DNA of 64,000 nt. Source: Leptoclinus maculatus (taxonomy: Eukaryota; Chordata; Actinopteri; Perciformes; Stichaeidae). Position 1 is the first letter of the stretch. Every line of letters starts with the position of its first letter. The position numbers were made by a program, and so were the translations under genes. Location: positions 9,341,777-9,405,776 of the forward strand of contig JAVDOI010000005.1 of NCBI GenBank assembly GCA_032191485.1. The letters run 5' to 3'. Below, in pieces: positions 12,374-26,200 of the stretch. Below the pieces are notes generated by a model. That model saw only the letters and a list, made by a program, of their open reading frames with translations, made no database searches and was not told the DNA's origin.

Positions 12374-15300
12374 GTAAGTAGAGCAGCTCTGGCTACTATT
12401 GATCACATTCTATTAGATATTGTGTCTGTTCTGTTAGTCAACTGTTTGCAAAAAATGTGTTTGTTTTTTTTCACTTATTCTAAAGGGTGAAGTCAACCAA
12501 ATGAAAAACAAAATGTTTTCTCATTTACCTCTAGTGGTATCAAAGTGGTAAGAATGGGCAGAAAGACCGGAACACTTAATGTATACCATCAACAGTATTG
12601 TTCTCACAACTCATCTCAGCTCAGCTCAGTGTCGGATTGTCCGACTGGACAAATTGCAGCTTAGAGGCAAAACATCCCAACACATCACCTCCGTGTGGAA
12701 CAGAGGCGGCACATTGTCATCACACGTAACATTCTGGCAAGCTACAGCTCAAATAATGTCCGTGACCGTGTCCACGCAAGAAGTGTTTCTGCCGCGTTTT
12801 TCAATCATCGACCTAAACCGTCCTTTTAAGGCTTTAAAGGAATACTACACCCCCAACAAATGACCATTATATATCAATGACTCACCCCGTGTTACCTTGA
12901 ATTCTTGAACTAAACTTCTCTCATACCTCCACAATGAACGGAGAATCAAAAAACGGAGAAAAGTCTTTATGAATTGAAGTAAATTGGGGCGGCGTTTATC
13001 ATTTAGGACTAGTCTGGACTTGAACCGACGAGTAGCTCGCCTGCCTCAGTTAACCAACAGACAGTAGCCTGAAGCAACATACACAGTTTCTGACCTGTTA
13101 ACACCCTCTGCTAGTGTCTGCTAGCTACCTGTTACCACGGATGTAGCCACATGGCACATTTTACAGTGTATGTCTGTATTTTGCAGATGAATGGATGATA
13201 TGGTAAAAGCATTGTTTCTATCTACATGGTAAACATAGCTGGAGCAAGCAACCCCTATATTTCCATTTTATTCCAGGTAAGTTCCCATTGATAGTTTCCA
13301 TATTATATTAATATTTTGCAACCCCATACTAGGCCCCATACTTACATTTTTCAGGAAGCATACAATAATATTGTGGACGATATCCTGCTTCCAGTCCTGA
13401 CCTGAACCCAATCCAGCAGCTTTGGGATGACGTGGGGACGCAGACTGCAAGCCAGGCCTCATCATTATGGCATTATCCATGCTGGTGAATGGCACATTAT
13501 TAATCACAAAGACAAAACAAACATTAAAGCAACCATTATTAGTTTTTACATTTTTTTCATATATCTGCAAGCGGTCAACCTGGATGGTCCATCCGTAGAT
13601 CTGCCTCTGCTCAGAAACCTTTCCATACTTTGTAGACCCTGTCATGAGGATAGTGTGCTACGCCTCACGTTCTTTCTTATCGATCATTGTTCTCGGCCTG
13701 AATACGGATCCCATTCATTTGGTATTCACCCCCTCCTGTTGTCTCCCCCCTCCTCCCAATGATTTATTCAGTGAGGGTGCGAGAGAGAAAAAAAGGTAAA
13801 GGGCAACACTAGTTAAATAATTCACTGAGTATCCAATAACAGAAGCACATCGGCTGTTTTTCTGTTTATATCACCGTGATCGGAACGCACCAGCACTGCT
13901 TTAAACTTCATCTTGTAATTAATGCGTCCTCAACATAAAGTGTAAATGAATTTGACGAATAAAGACACAACGTCACGCTGTCAGAGCAAATCCAGGCCGA
14001 TACACAGACAGAGGCCGAGACCTGTTGATTCCCAGATGAACCCTGTTACCTGAGCGTGTCACCCGAGCAGCTGACTCCCCGTCCGCAGACGACCGGTGTT
14101 GCATTTTAAACCGCACGCCACCGCCCTCAACACCAGTCCGTCTGTGGCGTCTTGTTGTTTGCTTCAGCTGGGTTTTGTGCATTCGCCGAAAGCCATGGAA
14201 AACTTCTGGATCTATCAAGTAGAGAAGCTCGAGGAGGAACAAGCCAAGCAGAAGCAGCAGACCGAGCAACGTGGTGGAGATGAGGTGTGGACAGCTCCAA
14301 GAGTTTGTGATGTTCTTTTACATTAGCGTGGTGAAGTGATGGGTTATACCTTCAGTAGTGGTGGAATCAATTGTCTCGTGAGTTTGTTGAGAGTTCTTAA
14401 TGACACAAGATGACATGTTTGTAAGACCGAACTTCTCATTTGAAAGCTCTTTTGAGGATTCAGTCACTAAGAAGCTTATCTCCGTATGTCAACGTAAGAT
14501 ATGGCGATCATCACCAAAATATTTATACCAAGAACTATTCAGATCCTTTACTTCAGTCAATAATACCACACTATGAAGAAAGAAAAATGTTTCTTCAGTT
14601 AAAGTACAAATCAAACTATTTAGTATCAAAAGTACGACTTTATATTCTGTGTGATGGTTTTTGAGGTGAATGCATTTTTTAGTTGACTTAATAATTGAAA
14701 TGCATGCATATTAAAATGCAGCCCGTTCTCACTCCCAACTCAGTCAGTTACCAACGCACAGAGGCTCCCGTTAGGGTGTGTATGAGACGCACAGGGGCTC
14801 CCGTTAGGGTGTGTATGAGACACACAGAGGCTCCCGTTAGGGTGTGTATGAGACGCACAGGGGCTCCCGTTAGGGTGTGTATGAGACACACAGAGGCTCC
14901 CGTTAGGGTGTGTATGAGACACACAGAGGCTCCCGTTAGGGTGTGTATGAGACACACAGAGGCTCCCGTTAGGGTGTGTATGAGACACACAGAGGCTCCC
15001 GTTAGGGTGTGTATGAGACACACAGAGGCTCCCGTTAGGGTGTGTATGAGACACACAGAGGCTCCCGTTAGGGTGTGTATGAGACACACAGAGGCTCCCG
15101 TTAGGGTGTGTATGAGACACACAGAGGCTCCCGTTAGGGTGTGTATGAGACACACAGAGGCTCCCGTTAGGGTGTGTATGAGACACACAGGGGCTCCCGT
15201 TAGGGTGTGTATGAGACACACAGAGGCTCCCGTTAGGGTGTGTATGAGACGCACGGAGGCTCCCGTTAGGGTGTGTATGAGACACACAGAGGCTCCCGTT

Positions 15301-18300
15301 AGGGTGTGTATGAGACGCACAGAGGCTCCCGTTAGGGTGTGTATGAGACACACGGGGGCTCCCGTTAGGGTGTGTATGAGACACACAGAGGCTCCCGTTA
15401 GGGTGTGTATGAGACACACAGAGGCTCCCGTTAGGGTGTGTATGAGACGCACAGAGGCTCCCGTTAGGGTGTGTATGAGACACACAGAGGCTCCCGTTAG
15501 GGTGTGTATGAGACACACAGGGGCTCCCGTTAGGGTGTGTATGAGACACACGGGGGCTCCCGTTAGGGTGTGTATGAGACACACGGAGGCTCCCGTTAGG
15601 GTGTGTATGAGACACACAGGGGCTCCCGTTAGGGTGTGTATGAGACACACGGGGGCTCCCGTTAGGGTGTGTATGAGACACACGGAGGCTCCCGTTAGGG
15701 TGTGTATGAGACACACGGAGGCTCCCGTTAGGGTGTGTATGAGACACACAGGGGCTCCCGTTAGGGTGTGTATGAGACACACGGGGGCTCCCGTTAGGGT
15801 GTGTATGAGACACACGGGGGCTCCCGTTAGGGTGTGTATGAGACACACAGAGGCTCCCGTTAGGGTGTGTATGAGACACACAGAGGCTCCCGTTAGGGTG
15901 TGTATGAGACACACAGGGGCTCCCGTTAGGGTGTGTATGAGACACACGGAGGCTCCCGTTAGGGTGTGTATGAGACACACGGGGGCTCCCGTTAGGGTGT
16001 GTATGAGACACACGGGGGCTCCCGTTAGGGTGTGTATGAGACACACAGAGGCTCCCGTTAGGGTGTGTATGAGACACACGGGGGCTCCCGTTAGGGTGTG
16101 TATGAGACACACGGGGGCTCCCGTTAGGGTGTGTATGAGACACACAGAGGCTCCCGTTAGGGTGTGTATGAGACACACGGAGGCTCCCGTTAGGGTGTGT
16201 ATGAGACACACGGAGACTCCCGTTAGGGTGTGTATGAGACACACGGGGGCTCCCGTTAGGGTGTGTATGAGACACACAGAGGCTCCCGTTAGGGTGTGTA
16301 TGAGACACACAGAGGCTCCCGTTAGGGTGTGTATGAGACACACAGGGGCTCCCGTTAGGGTGTGTATGAGACGCACAGAGGCTCCCGTTAGGGTGTGTAT
16401 GAGACACACGGAGACTCCCGTTAGGGTGTGTATGAGACACACGGGGGCTCCCGTTAGGGTGTGTATGAGACACACAGAGGCTCCCGTTAGGGTGTGTATG
16501 AGACACACAGAGGCTCCCGTTAGGGTGTGTATGAGACGCACAGAGGCTCCCGTTAGGGTGTGTATGAGACACACGGAGGCTCCCGTTAGGGTGTGTATGA
16601 GACACACAGAGGCTCCCGTTAGGGTGTGTATGAGACACACAGAGGCTCCCGTTAGGGTGTGTATGAGACACACAGAGGCTCCCGTTAGGGTGTGTATGAG
16701 ACACACAGAGGCTCCCGTTAGGGTGTGTATGAGACGCACAGAGGCTCCCGTTAGGGTGTGTATGAGACGCACAGGGGCTCCCGTTAGGGTGTGTATGAGA
16801 CGCACAGGGGCTTTCAAATAACTTCAATGTAAAACCATTTGCTTCATTATTAGACGGGCGTATAAAGAGCAAGACAATCCACTGAGGGAGGATGTCGAGG
16901 TGGATTGTTGGTCAAACAAACACAGGACTTAACGCTGTGCACGTGTTGCATATTAAGAGTACTTACTGTACGTTTCCTGTGAACACGGAAGTTTATTTTG
17001 AAAAGACATAATCAAATAAGAAAATAAAAGAATAATTAGATCGCTAAACATTTTATTCATAATATAAAATGATCATAACTACATACTGTTAAAAAATAAA
17101 TAAACTATAAATAAAATTCGAAAAGAATCCAGACAAAAATTTAAATTAAATGTCTTCACCTTTGTTGTTTCGGGGTTGAGACAGAAACTTAAGAGACAGA
17201 TATTTCAACTAATAAAAGCACGACTTCCTAGAGGGAAGTCCTGTCCCCACTAACTATAACTACAGAGAACTATAACCGTGTATCTGAGCCGTAGCCTGAT
17301 GTATGTTTCTGTGTTATGACCCCTCCGTTCCACACAGAGCTGATGTGTCGGGATGTTTTGCCTCTGAGCGGGATGAGATGTGTCGCTAGCGCTCTCGTCG
17401 TTAGCCGTGTGAGGCGTCTGCAACGATACAAGTGTTCTGGCTTAGAAAAGGTGTCTTTCACACCTCCACACAGTTTGGTGCACCTTTGTGCCGAGTTCAG
17501 ATCATTCTGACACCTAACGTGTGTTCTCGGGTGCTCACTAAAAACTTGCACAATTTGCATTACAACACTAAACCTTAAGCTTTCTAGTCATGCCGAATGT
17601 CCTTAATTCCATATCTACATGTAAGACTACCTGTTTATAAACCTGGTCGCTTTCGCCGATAGCTTTTCACTTTTACTTTTGTGTTCTGCCTCTTTTCTCC
17701 CTGCAGTCCCCCAGCTCAGGCTCGCCCTCCCCTCCAGGAGCAGAGTCATCCAGCAGACATCTGCTGCAGGACGACAGCTTTGAATCTTCCCCCTCCAGTA
17801 AAGAGGTGTGTCTTTTTCACTCTTCATTCGATATTCTAGTCCGATTCTCACTTTTGCACATCAAGTTGAAGTCATGTTTGAAAGGGAATCCCTCTGCTCT
17901 CTTTTCTTCATGAATAGTCCAAGAGAAGCCTCGCGTCCTTCCCCACATATGTAGAAGGTGAGTGCTTCAAAGCCAGGAGTCTGAGGGGAGGCACTGCGTG
18001 AGGTGAAAAGGATGAATGGTAAATGGTCAGCCAACCTGGTCAGCAGCAATGTCTCTGACACTCGGCTCACAGAGAATATTAAAGCGCCTCATAGACAATT
18101 GAAGACGAGATGGCTGCTAGAGACTGTGAAACGCGCCACAAACAAACTTTTAGTATTTGTTATCAGACGGAGTTGCAACCAAAGTAAAGCAGGGCAGCCT
18201 CCATGGAACTGCATCTCGCAGCCAAGAGCGCACTTGATCAAGTTTTATCTACGGTGGGGGTATTCAAGACGGCAGTTTGGCTGCAGTTCTTCCTAACATG

Positions 18301-21300
18301 GGGGTACTAAGCGGGGCATAATGTTCCTACTTCACACACTGTGATTTCTTACCTTGAAATACAGTGGCCTGCTTCCTCTTGATTTCAATGGTAATAACAC
18401 CTGAAGGCCAGAGTTGTTTCCTGGAGACACATATTATAGTGTCTATGTAATAACTGTGAATTAGGACTGTAAAATGCAAAAACACTAGTTTCCTATCAGT
18501 GTTATGGTTATTTTAGATAAGATACTAAGGGCCAGAATTATTTCCTGGAAATCTTTTTTTTTACTCTAAACCAAATATTGAAGGCCATTACATTGAAAAA
18601 AGGCCGTGTCTGTGTAATAACTGTGGATTAAGGCTGCAAAATGCTTAAGGAGAGACACTAGGCATTTCACCAACTTCCCCAGTTGATTACTTACACTAGG
18701 ACAATAGTTTTTTGTATTACCAGTTTCCTGAAAAGTTATGTTTAAATGTGAAATTGAGGGATTATCTATAAATAAAATGTAGTATAAATGAGTCTCTGAA
18801 TGATGTGTGAACAAACCCTCTGTGTTAACCTTCAGAACAGAGAGGAATGAAAGTGTAACGTTTGGTGTATGTAAGAGCGACTGAAGAGGAGATTTATCAT
18901 CAGAGTCTGAGAACAAACTCATTGAGAGAAAACGTCCTTTAAAGAGACGTTTAGTTCAATTACAGACATTTAGAGACTCTACAGGTGAAGAGAGTCAAAC
19001 ATTAACTGATATCACCATGAAACTTCACCACTTCATTACTCACATTAAGAGGATTATTTACTGTATTACAAGTTTTCTGAAATGTTATGTATGTTATGTT
19101 TTCCCCTATGGAAATAAGGCATTATAACTTTTGGTGAATTTAGTAGAAATCTACAGAACAAATAGACAAATCTAAATATGTTTTTTGGATGTTTTCTTTC
19201 CACTAGTCTGAAAGAAGACTTAAGAGTGTTATAGAAGTAAAATAGCTCAAACTCTCAAAATTGACCAGTGCATGATAAAAACGATGTCACTTTAAATATA
19301 ATACCAAGGTCGACAACATTGTCATGCTGGCAAGCTTTTGGCAAAAAGAATAAAGTGATGGCGGATGTGTGTGTTGTCCTTTTAGCCTCTGCCTGGCCTA
19401 CCGTCAGTGTTTAGTGTGTTGAAGCAGATTCCCCAGCGGTTCCCTGGTAATACACAGCTTATTGAACTGCACTGCTGATCTATGACTGTAGTAAATGCTG
19501 CGTCAGCATCTCCTGAGTAGCCGATGGAGGAGGGGAGGAATATGGGAAAAGATAGAGAGATTCCACTTTCACCACTCACATTAACATCAGTGCTTTCAAT
19601 CATGGACGTGCACAACACACACACCACAACACCTGATGCTATAGAAACATGTTACATTTTTCACTGTTGGCTATCACTGTGAGTGAGTCTCACATGTTGT
19701 CACTTTTAGACATGTTTCCATGGTTGCCACTCTCTAATGAGACATACTTTTTAAGGGCAAAAACATTTCTCCTAAATTCTCCAAAAGTTACCATTAGATA
19801 ATGCCTCATTTGCATGTTTGAACATAACATTTCAGAAAACTTGTAATACATTAAATAATCATCTGGTGAAGTTTAATGTTGATATCTATCAGTTTATTTT
19901 TTTACTCTATTCACCTGTAGTGTCTTCAAAATGCAGTGGTGGGCCGTCAGGGCCAGCAAAGCCTTCTCTGCTGGCCTAAACAGAATCACAGAATAAATAA
20001 ACTACACCAAGCAAAACCCTACAAATGTTATAATTTCTTCCATATCTTTCAATTTGAACTCTTACTCCTCCAGCTAAGCTCTGCTGGCAAGTTAAGTTTC
20101 GTTTCACTTTAGTCACGTGCTCGCCCACTGACCAATCACAGCACACTCTGCACCTCTCGGCAGAGCTGCACCTGGACTCTGAGCTGCAAGTAATGCTGAC
20201 GTAGTTGTAGGCCGGTTAGCAGGCTCTGACACTCAAAGAATACGCCCAACATGTCAAACTAAAGATCTGATTGGTTGAACACTATGACAATCAACAATAT
20301 CGTCCCCATTCACTTAAACTGCACATGGATTCACTTGTGAGTCTGCAGGCCTCGGGCCTCTCTTCTACCTAGAGACACAGAGGTGAAATCTGATTGGATA
20401 AAAGCTCTACTTAAAACAAGCTGCACTGGAAGCAGAGCAACTGAGGAAGACAGTAGCTGTGCAATGAGAAAATAAGATAATGGGAAAAATATTTTTATAA
20501 ATTATAATACATGTAGTGTATTTAAGAAAAATGATTAAATTATAAAATAGCTATGACTTTGTGATTCTGTTTAGGCCAGCAGAGAAGGCCTTGAAGGCCC
20601 TGACGGCCCACCACTGCTTTAGCCAGTTATAAGGACACACAGAGAACTCCTCTAATGTATCATGACATGATATGGAATAATGTCCTAAAATCTCAATAAC
20701 ACGCTAAAGCATGACTTTGTGGGCTTTACTTAAAGTGACACCACTGTAGGCTATTAGCAGCTGCATGATATTGTAACACTTATGAGGACTAAACCTGTGT
20801 GCATTGGTCTGTTTTTATTGTATAATTTATTTAAAATTTGTATCTTCTATCTTATTTCAAACCACTTAACCAAATTATTAACCTCATTAAAATATTTTGC
20901 TTTGTTTTATTTCAAAACGTAGTTGGATTTTCCAGAAAATTCTCCAATATAATGAGATTATTTAACATGTATGTCATATATCTGTCCGTATACTATGTGG
21001 CAGCCCCCTCGCTCCGAAGTCTCTCCTCTAATGCATGTCTATTGGTCCTGAGTGTGCATGTGTGTGATGAATACCAACAACAAAAATGTAAATTGAGGGA
21101 TTAATGAAGTTCTTCTTCTTCTTCTTCTTCTTCTTCTATTTACTATATTAATGTCAAAGTGGGAGGGAAACATTGTGTCATATAGTGAGACTGAACCGCT
21201 CTCCTCCCCTCCAGTCCCAGGCCCATGTGACCCAGAGGACCTGATCGATGGGATCATCTTTGCAGCTAACTACCTGGGCTCCACCCAGCTGCTGTCGGAT

Positions 21301-23174
21301 AAGACACCGTCCAAGAACATCCGCATGATGCAGGCGCAGGAGGCTGTCAGCCGCATCAAGGTGAAAACGCACCGTTAACACTCCCTGGTCTGCATTTTTA
21401 CAAGCCGTAGTCATTCTCTTATGTTTCAAGATCAGTCAGACTGCTGCATTTTGGTTTTGGTACCAAATATAGAAACAATACATTATGTAGGCACAATACA
21501 TCATACTTTATCTAGTGTTTTCGATAGTCCTTGTTTTCTAAGACCCCCATTATTTTCTTACTTCCCATCTTACTTAATTATGACCGAAGTCTTGTTATGT
21601 GACTGTACCACCTACAGTACAGTAGTATATATTTGCCATGATGATTAGGCTAATTCTGTAATACAATTTCATGTCTTTCAGTTTTGAGATTATCAGCAGA
21701 TATTTTACTATTTGTTAATAACTTGATAACAGGAGAGGTCAAACTGCAGCAACACTTGTCGTATACAGGACTTTATTATTGGACTGCTTGTGGCCTTCAT
21801 TAGGGTCATCCTCAAGGCCACAATCAGAAAGGTGAGTTTGTGCTCGTTAGAGATATTTTGTGAGGGAAGAAGCTACTCTCTGAAACCCCAACAGACAGCA
21901 ACTTCCAGGTCTGATAATTAAAACCAATGCTGAAGTGTGTTAAAGCTGCATTCTCTCTAGTGTCCACCAGGGGGCGACTCCTCTGATTGTATAGAAGTCT
22001 ATGAGAAAATGACTCTACTTCTCTCTTGATTTATTACCTCAGTAAACATTGTAAACGTGAGTTTATGGTCTCAATCTCTAGTTTCAAGTCTTCTTCAATA
22101 CAGCATGATGTCCATTTAGAGCAGGGGTCGCCAATAGGCGGACCGCGGTCCGGATCCGGACCCAGACACAGTTGCATCCGGACCCAGGACCTATAACCGA
22201 TAGATAATTCAGGATTATTCATATCAGACAGTGAGTTTATACTTTAACCGGCGCAGTTTATTCAGCCGTTACAGCACTTGTTCAGCGGTGCAGGAAACAC
22301 ACCGACCAATGCGTTGTGAATCACATCACGTGATGCAGCTCAGCCAATCAAATATGAGTATTCAAGTTTCCTGATTCTAGTGAGATTTACATACACCATG
22401 ACACACGGGGAGAGACGAGGAAATAGAAAGAAGAGCAGGAATATTGTGCTAATCAGAGAAGTTATCTCACATGACGTTCTCCAAAATGAGAAACGTGTTC
22501 AGAGAGAATAGAATTTATAAGCAAGAATGAACAGAATCTTATATGTTAATTCTTCCCACAGTTTAAACCAGCATGTCTCATATGTTCAGAAACCGTAACT
22601 GTGGATAAAAGCGGCAAATGAAGCGGACTACGAGGAAAAGCACAACTCTTTGAGTCTGAAATGAAGACACAGAAAATAAACCTAAGAGCCCAATATGATC
22701 AGAATCATAACACATGAATTCACTGTTCAACAATGATGTGAACAGAGAGAATAGAGCTGAAACAAGTCGTTTAATAACCACAGATAAAGTCCATGCACAC
22801 TGATTTCTCTTTTTAGATGACAACAATATAATATTGTGGCTTTTTTGATTGACATCACTTCACACCTGAATGAACTGAATTTAAAGCTGCAGGACAACTC
22901 AGTGAAATTAATGTTTCTAAAATGAATTACTTCATTTTAAGATGCACATTTCTGAAAAGCTTTCTGTTATGTCAGTTATTCTTTAATCCAGACATTATTT
23001 TACTTGAAATGAGAAGAACATTTATTGATGTATTTCTATGTATTATTTATAATCCATTCAGTTACATTTGAAAACCAACAATAATACTTGTTAAAATATA
23101 ATTGATGTGTACTTTCTTTATTTGATTTGACAGTTGTTGACTACACAGAGACGTTGTTACTACTGCTAGGCTTC

Positions 23175-23218
<44 letters not shown>

Positions 23219-26200
23219 GGCACTAAATAGCGCGAGTTAGATATTATTGTAATGTTTCGGACCTTTGCCCGAGGAGATTTTCTCAATCTGGACCTTTTGG
23301 AAATTTAATTGAAGACCCCTGATTTAGAGTCACACAGCTGGGTATGCTTTAAGGCGGGGCTACCTTGTGATTGACAGGTCGCTACCACGGCGTTGACGGT
23401 CGAAAACCGTCGTACCAAAATGTTAACAACTGCCTGGTTTCAAAAAAAGAAGATGGCGATGACCAAAAACCAAGATGGCAACAGCTAGAATGCCAAACTT
23501 AAGGCTCCAAAACCGGAGTCCACCAACCAATTTTGAGTGGCATCGAGAGCTGCTGTTTTCATCCATGTTCACTAGTAAACAAGCTTCCTCTTCGCTGCCT
23601 TTGTTGGAGCATTTCTGCACATCTTGGCGCGTTACCACCACCTGTAGATCAGTGGAATGGTGTGACTACATTGGCAGGAATGTGTATCGCACCGCCGGCG
23701 TGCACACGTGTGCATGTTCACCCACTCATAGAACAACCAGCTCCACAGCACTACTAGAGGTAACGACAGGGAACCGAGGGAATCGCCCCATGTGCAGGCT
23801 AGCCCTACACTGAGAGCTGCGTTTCCATGGTAACGGTCATGGCAGGAATGTTTCATCCATTTCCACAAGCTGCATTATTACAAGTCGTGGGTTAAATACG
23901 TTTTTTTGGGGGGGGTTATTTAAAATGATTGATGGCAAAGCTTTCTTTTTTATTTTTTTATATTATTAAGATGCATTGTTAATGCTGGCTGACAGTATAT
24001 TAGTGTAGTTGAAAGGTGGAGTAGACATGTTCGTTCACAGTGGATTTGCCACATCCTCACTGCATGTGCAATATTGCATAACTCACTGCGCTGTTATTAG
24101 TTATTATTATGATACAATGTTATTAGATACAGCTAGCAAAGATAGCACGCAACTGAGTCAAATTAGTTTTAATTGTTGTCGTTGCTTACAACAGCCTTAT
24201 TTTCCGATCGTCACATTCTTTCTGTTCCCACTTGGCAACATCCTGCATGTCAATCTCCGTTTCTATGCCAATGACACTCTACTGTTAGATCTTGACTGTC
24301 AAAAATCTCGGTGTCACTTTTGACTCATAACTTTCATTGGAAAAACACATCAATGAGATCACAACGATGGCTTTCTTCCATCTCCACTACCATATTTTTT
24401 GAACAGTCAGAAGTAGAATGTGTCATTCGTGCATTCATCTCCTCAACACTCGTCTATTGTAACGTGCTGTCCTCGGGTCTTTCTCACTGCAGCACAAAAA
24501 AAAAATAGTCCAAAATGCAGGAACGAAAAACTGTGAACACCTAACACCGATTCCGTCCTCACGTCACTGGCTGCCAATTTCATTCAGGTCAGACTACAAG
24601 CTGCTTATTACCACAAAGCTCTAGCACCATCCTACCTGTACACAAAGCACCGAGTACACAGAGATCACACCAACTAGCCTGAAGATGAATCAGCACGCCC
24701 CTGGCAGCAGAGCATTTTAATTCTGAGCTATTTTGGAATAATTTACCACACTCGATTAACCCTAACCCAGCTAGCACGGCCAGCCCTGTCTTGTAATAGC
24801 ACTTGTACTTGAAGAGGTGATAGTGAGTCACTTTGGCGTCCAGTCTGTCCTCAGTCCAACATGAGAGGACCAAGAAGTAGAGCTGCCCCGAGGGCTGGTC
24901 AATCTCACTGAAGGTGCATGTCTATGTACGTTTTGATAGTTTGTTTATTGGATTAAATTAGAAAGCGACTCGTATTTTAGTTCCGTCCTCCCCGCCACCA
25001 GCAAACTATTTTCTGGGAGGAGGGCAGGTAGCGGCTAGCTGTAGTAACTCACATTCAGCCAGCGTAAACCCAATCGTCGGGGCTCATAGTGGGCTATCTC
25101 TGTGTCTAATCCAGCCAAAGAAAGGCATGGAGTCCGATCACCCAGGATCAGACCCCCAGCACTGGGGTTTGCCCTGTCTGAATTGTGAGTTGCTACAGCA
25201 CGCTCTACTCCCGGCAAAGGAGTGTGTGTCTGGACAGATTTTCGTCAGACTGCAAGAGCATCGCAACCGTGCCAGATGCAGTCAAGAAACAGATATGTAG
25301 TTACATCAAAGTAAAAAAGTGTAGATTGGAGACGGGCGTGGTTCATTGTCATTGGCTTCCTCCCTTTACGGCTGAATTGGTGTCACGGCCGGTGTGATCC
25401 CAATCGCAAGAGTGTCTCTAGTTTACTTTCTTTTTTATAACTGATGACTGTACATTTAGATTGTATGGACCCAGTAGTAGAGGTGAAATGTTGCATCTAT
25501 TTGTTTGGAGCGTGTGGCCAGATTCTACACTACTGAGGAGAAAGTAATCTATTATGTTGTAAAACCTGTACCTTCCTACATATTTGTATCTGTTTTGTTC
25601 TATTTGATGGTATTCTGTATTGTGTTGCAGTCTATTTATTTGTAATAGTTACTTCACACTTACTAGTCTATTATGCAAATGAGTCGGTGATAAATGTCAA
25701 TATTGTATTTTAGATTTGTATTTATTCTGGCTTCATATCTTTTCATTTATAGCTTAGATAACTTGGTAACCTATATCATTTAGCACAGCTTGATGTCCCC
25801 ATCATGTCTTGCTGATCAGGGCCCAGGTTCTGTTTCATAGGTAGACGGTGGGAAGCACATTTCTAACAGTCCAAGACGATGAAATACGTCACCCTCCGCT
25901 CTGACACTCCAATCTCGTTCTTCACACGTCTTAATCTGTCAAACTAAAACACTGCTTTCTTTACAATTATTTTTTAACACTGATAACTAAAATACTCAAG
26001 TGAGGTGACCTTGACATTCTGAAATTCTTCCCAAAGGCACAGGTTTTCTGCTCGAGTGAGCAGAGTTGACCAGCTTGGAGTGTGTGCTTGGCGGGCCATG
26101 CGTTAACTTCAAAGAGAATATTAATATACACATAGTGAAGGATTCCTCCCTGAGACGTCCAGCAACTAGACCGCTCCTTTGCAACATATGAGCTTCAACA

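Noticed and set aside
12374..12490. Continuation of the first apba1 coding exon to the stop at 12490
   Set aside because: A strong gtaagt donor at 12374 matches the known Mint1 boundary, and the extra residues do not resemble Mint1.
14756..16812. CRISPR-like array
   Set aside because: Units are head-to-tail without unique spacers, and the DNA is vertebrate.
14756..16812. Interstitial telomere array
   Set aside because: TTAGGG occurs once per 33 bp in a complex unit, not as tandem hexamers.
14695..16872. Open frames of about 700 codons on both strands
   Set aside because: They lie on the 33-bp minisatellite. A stop-free unit whose length is a multiple of three keeps all frames open. No splice sites, domains or codon bias.
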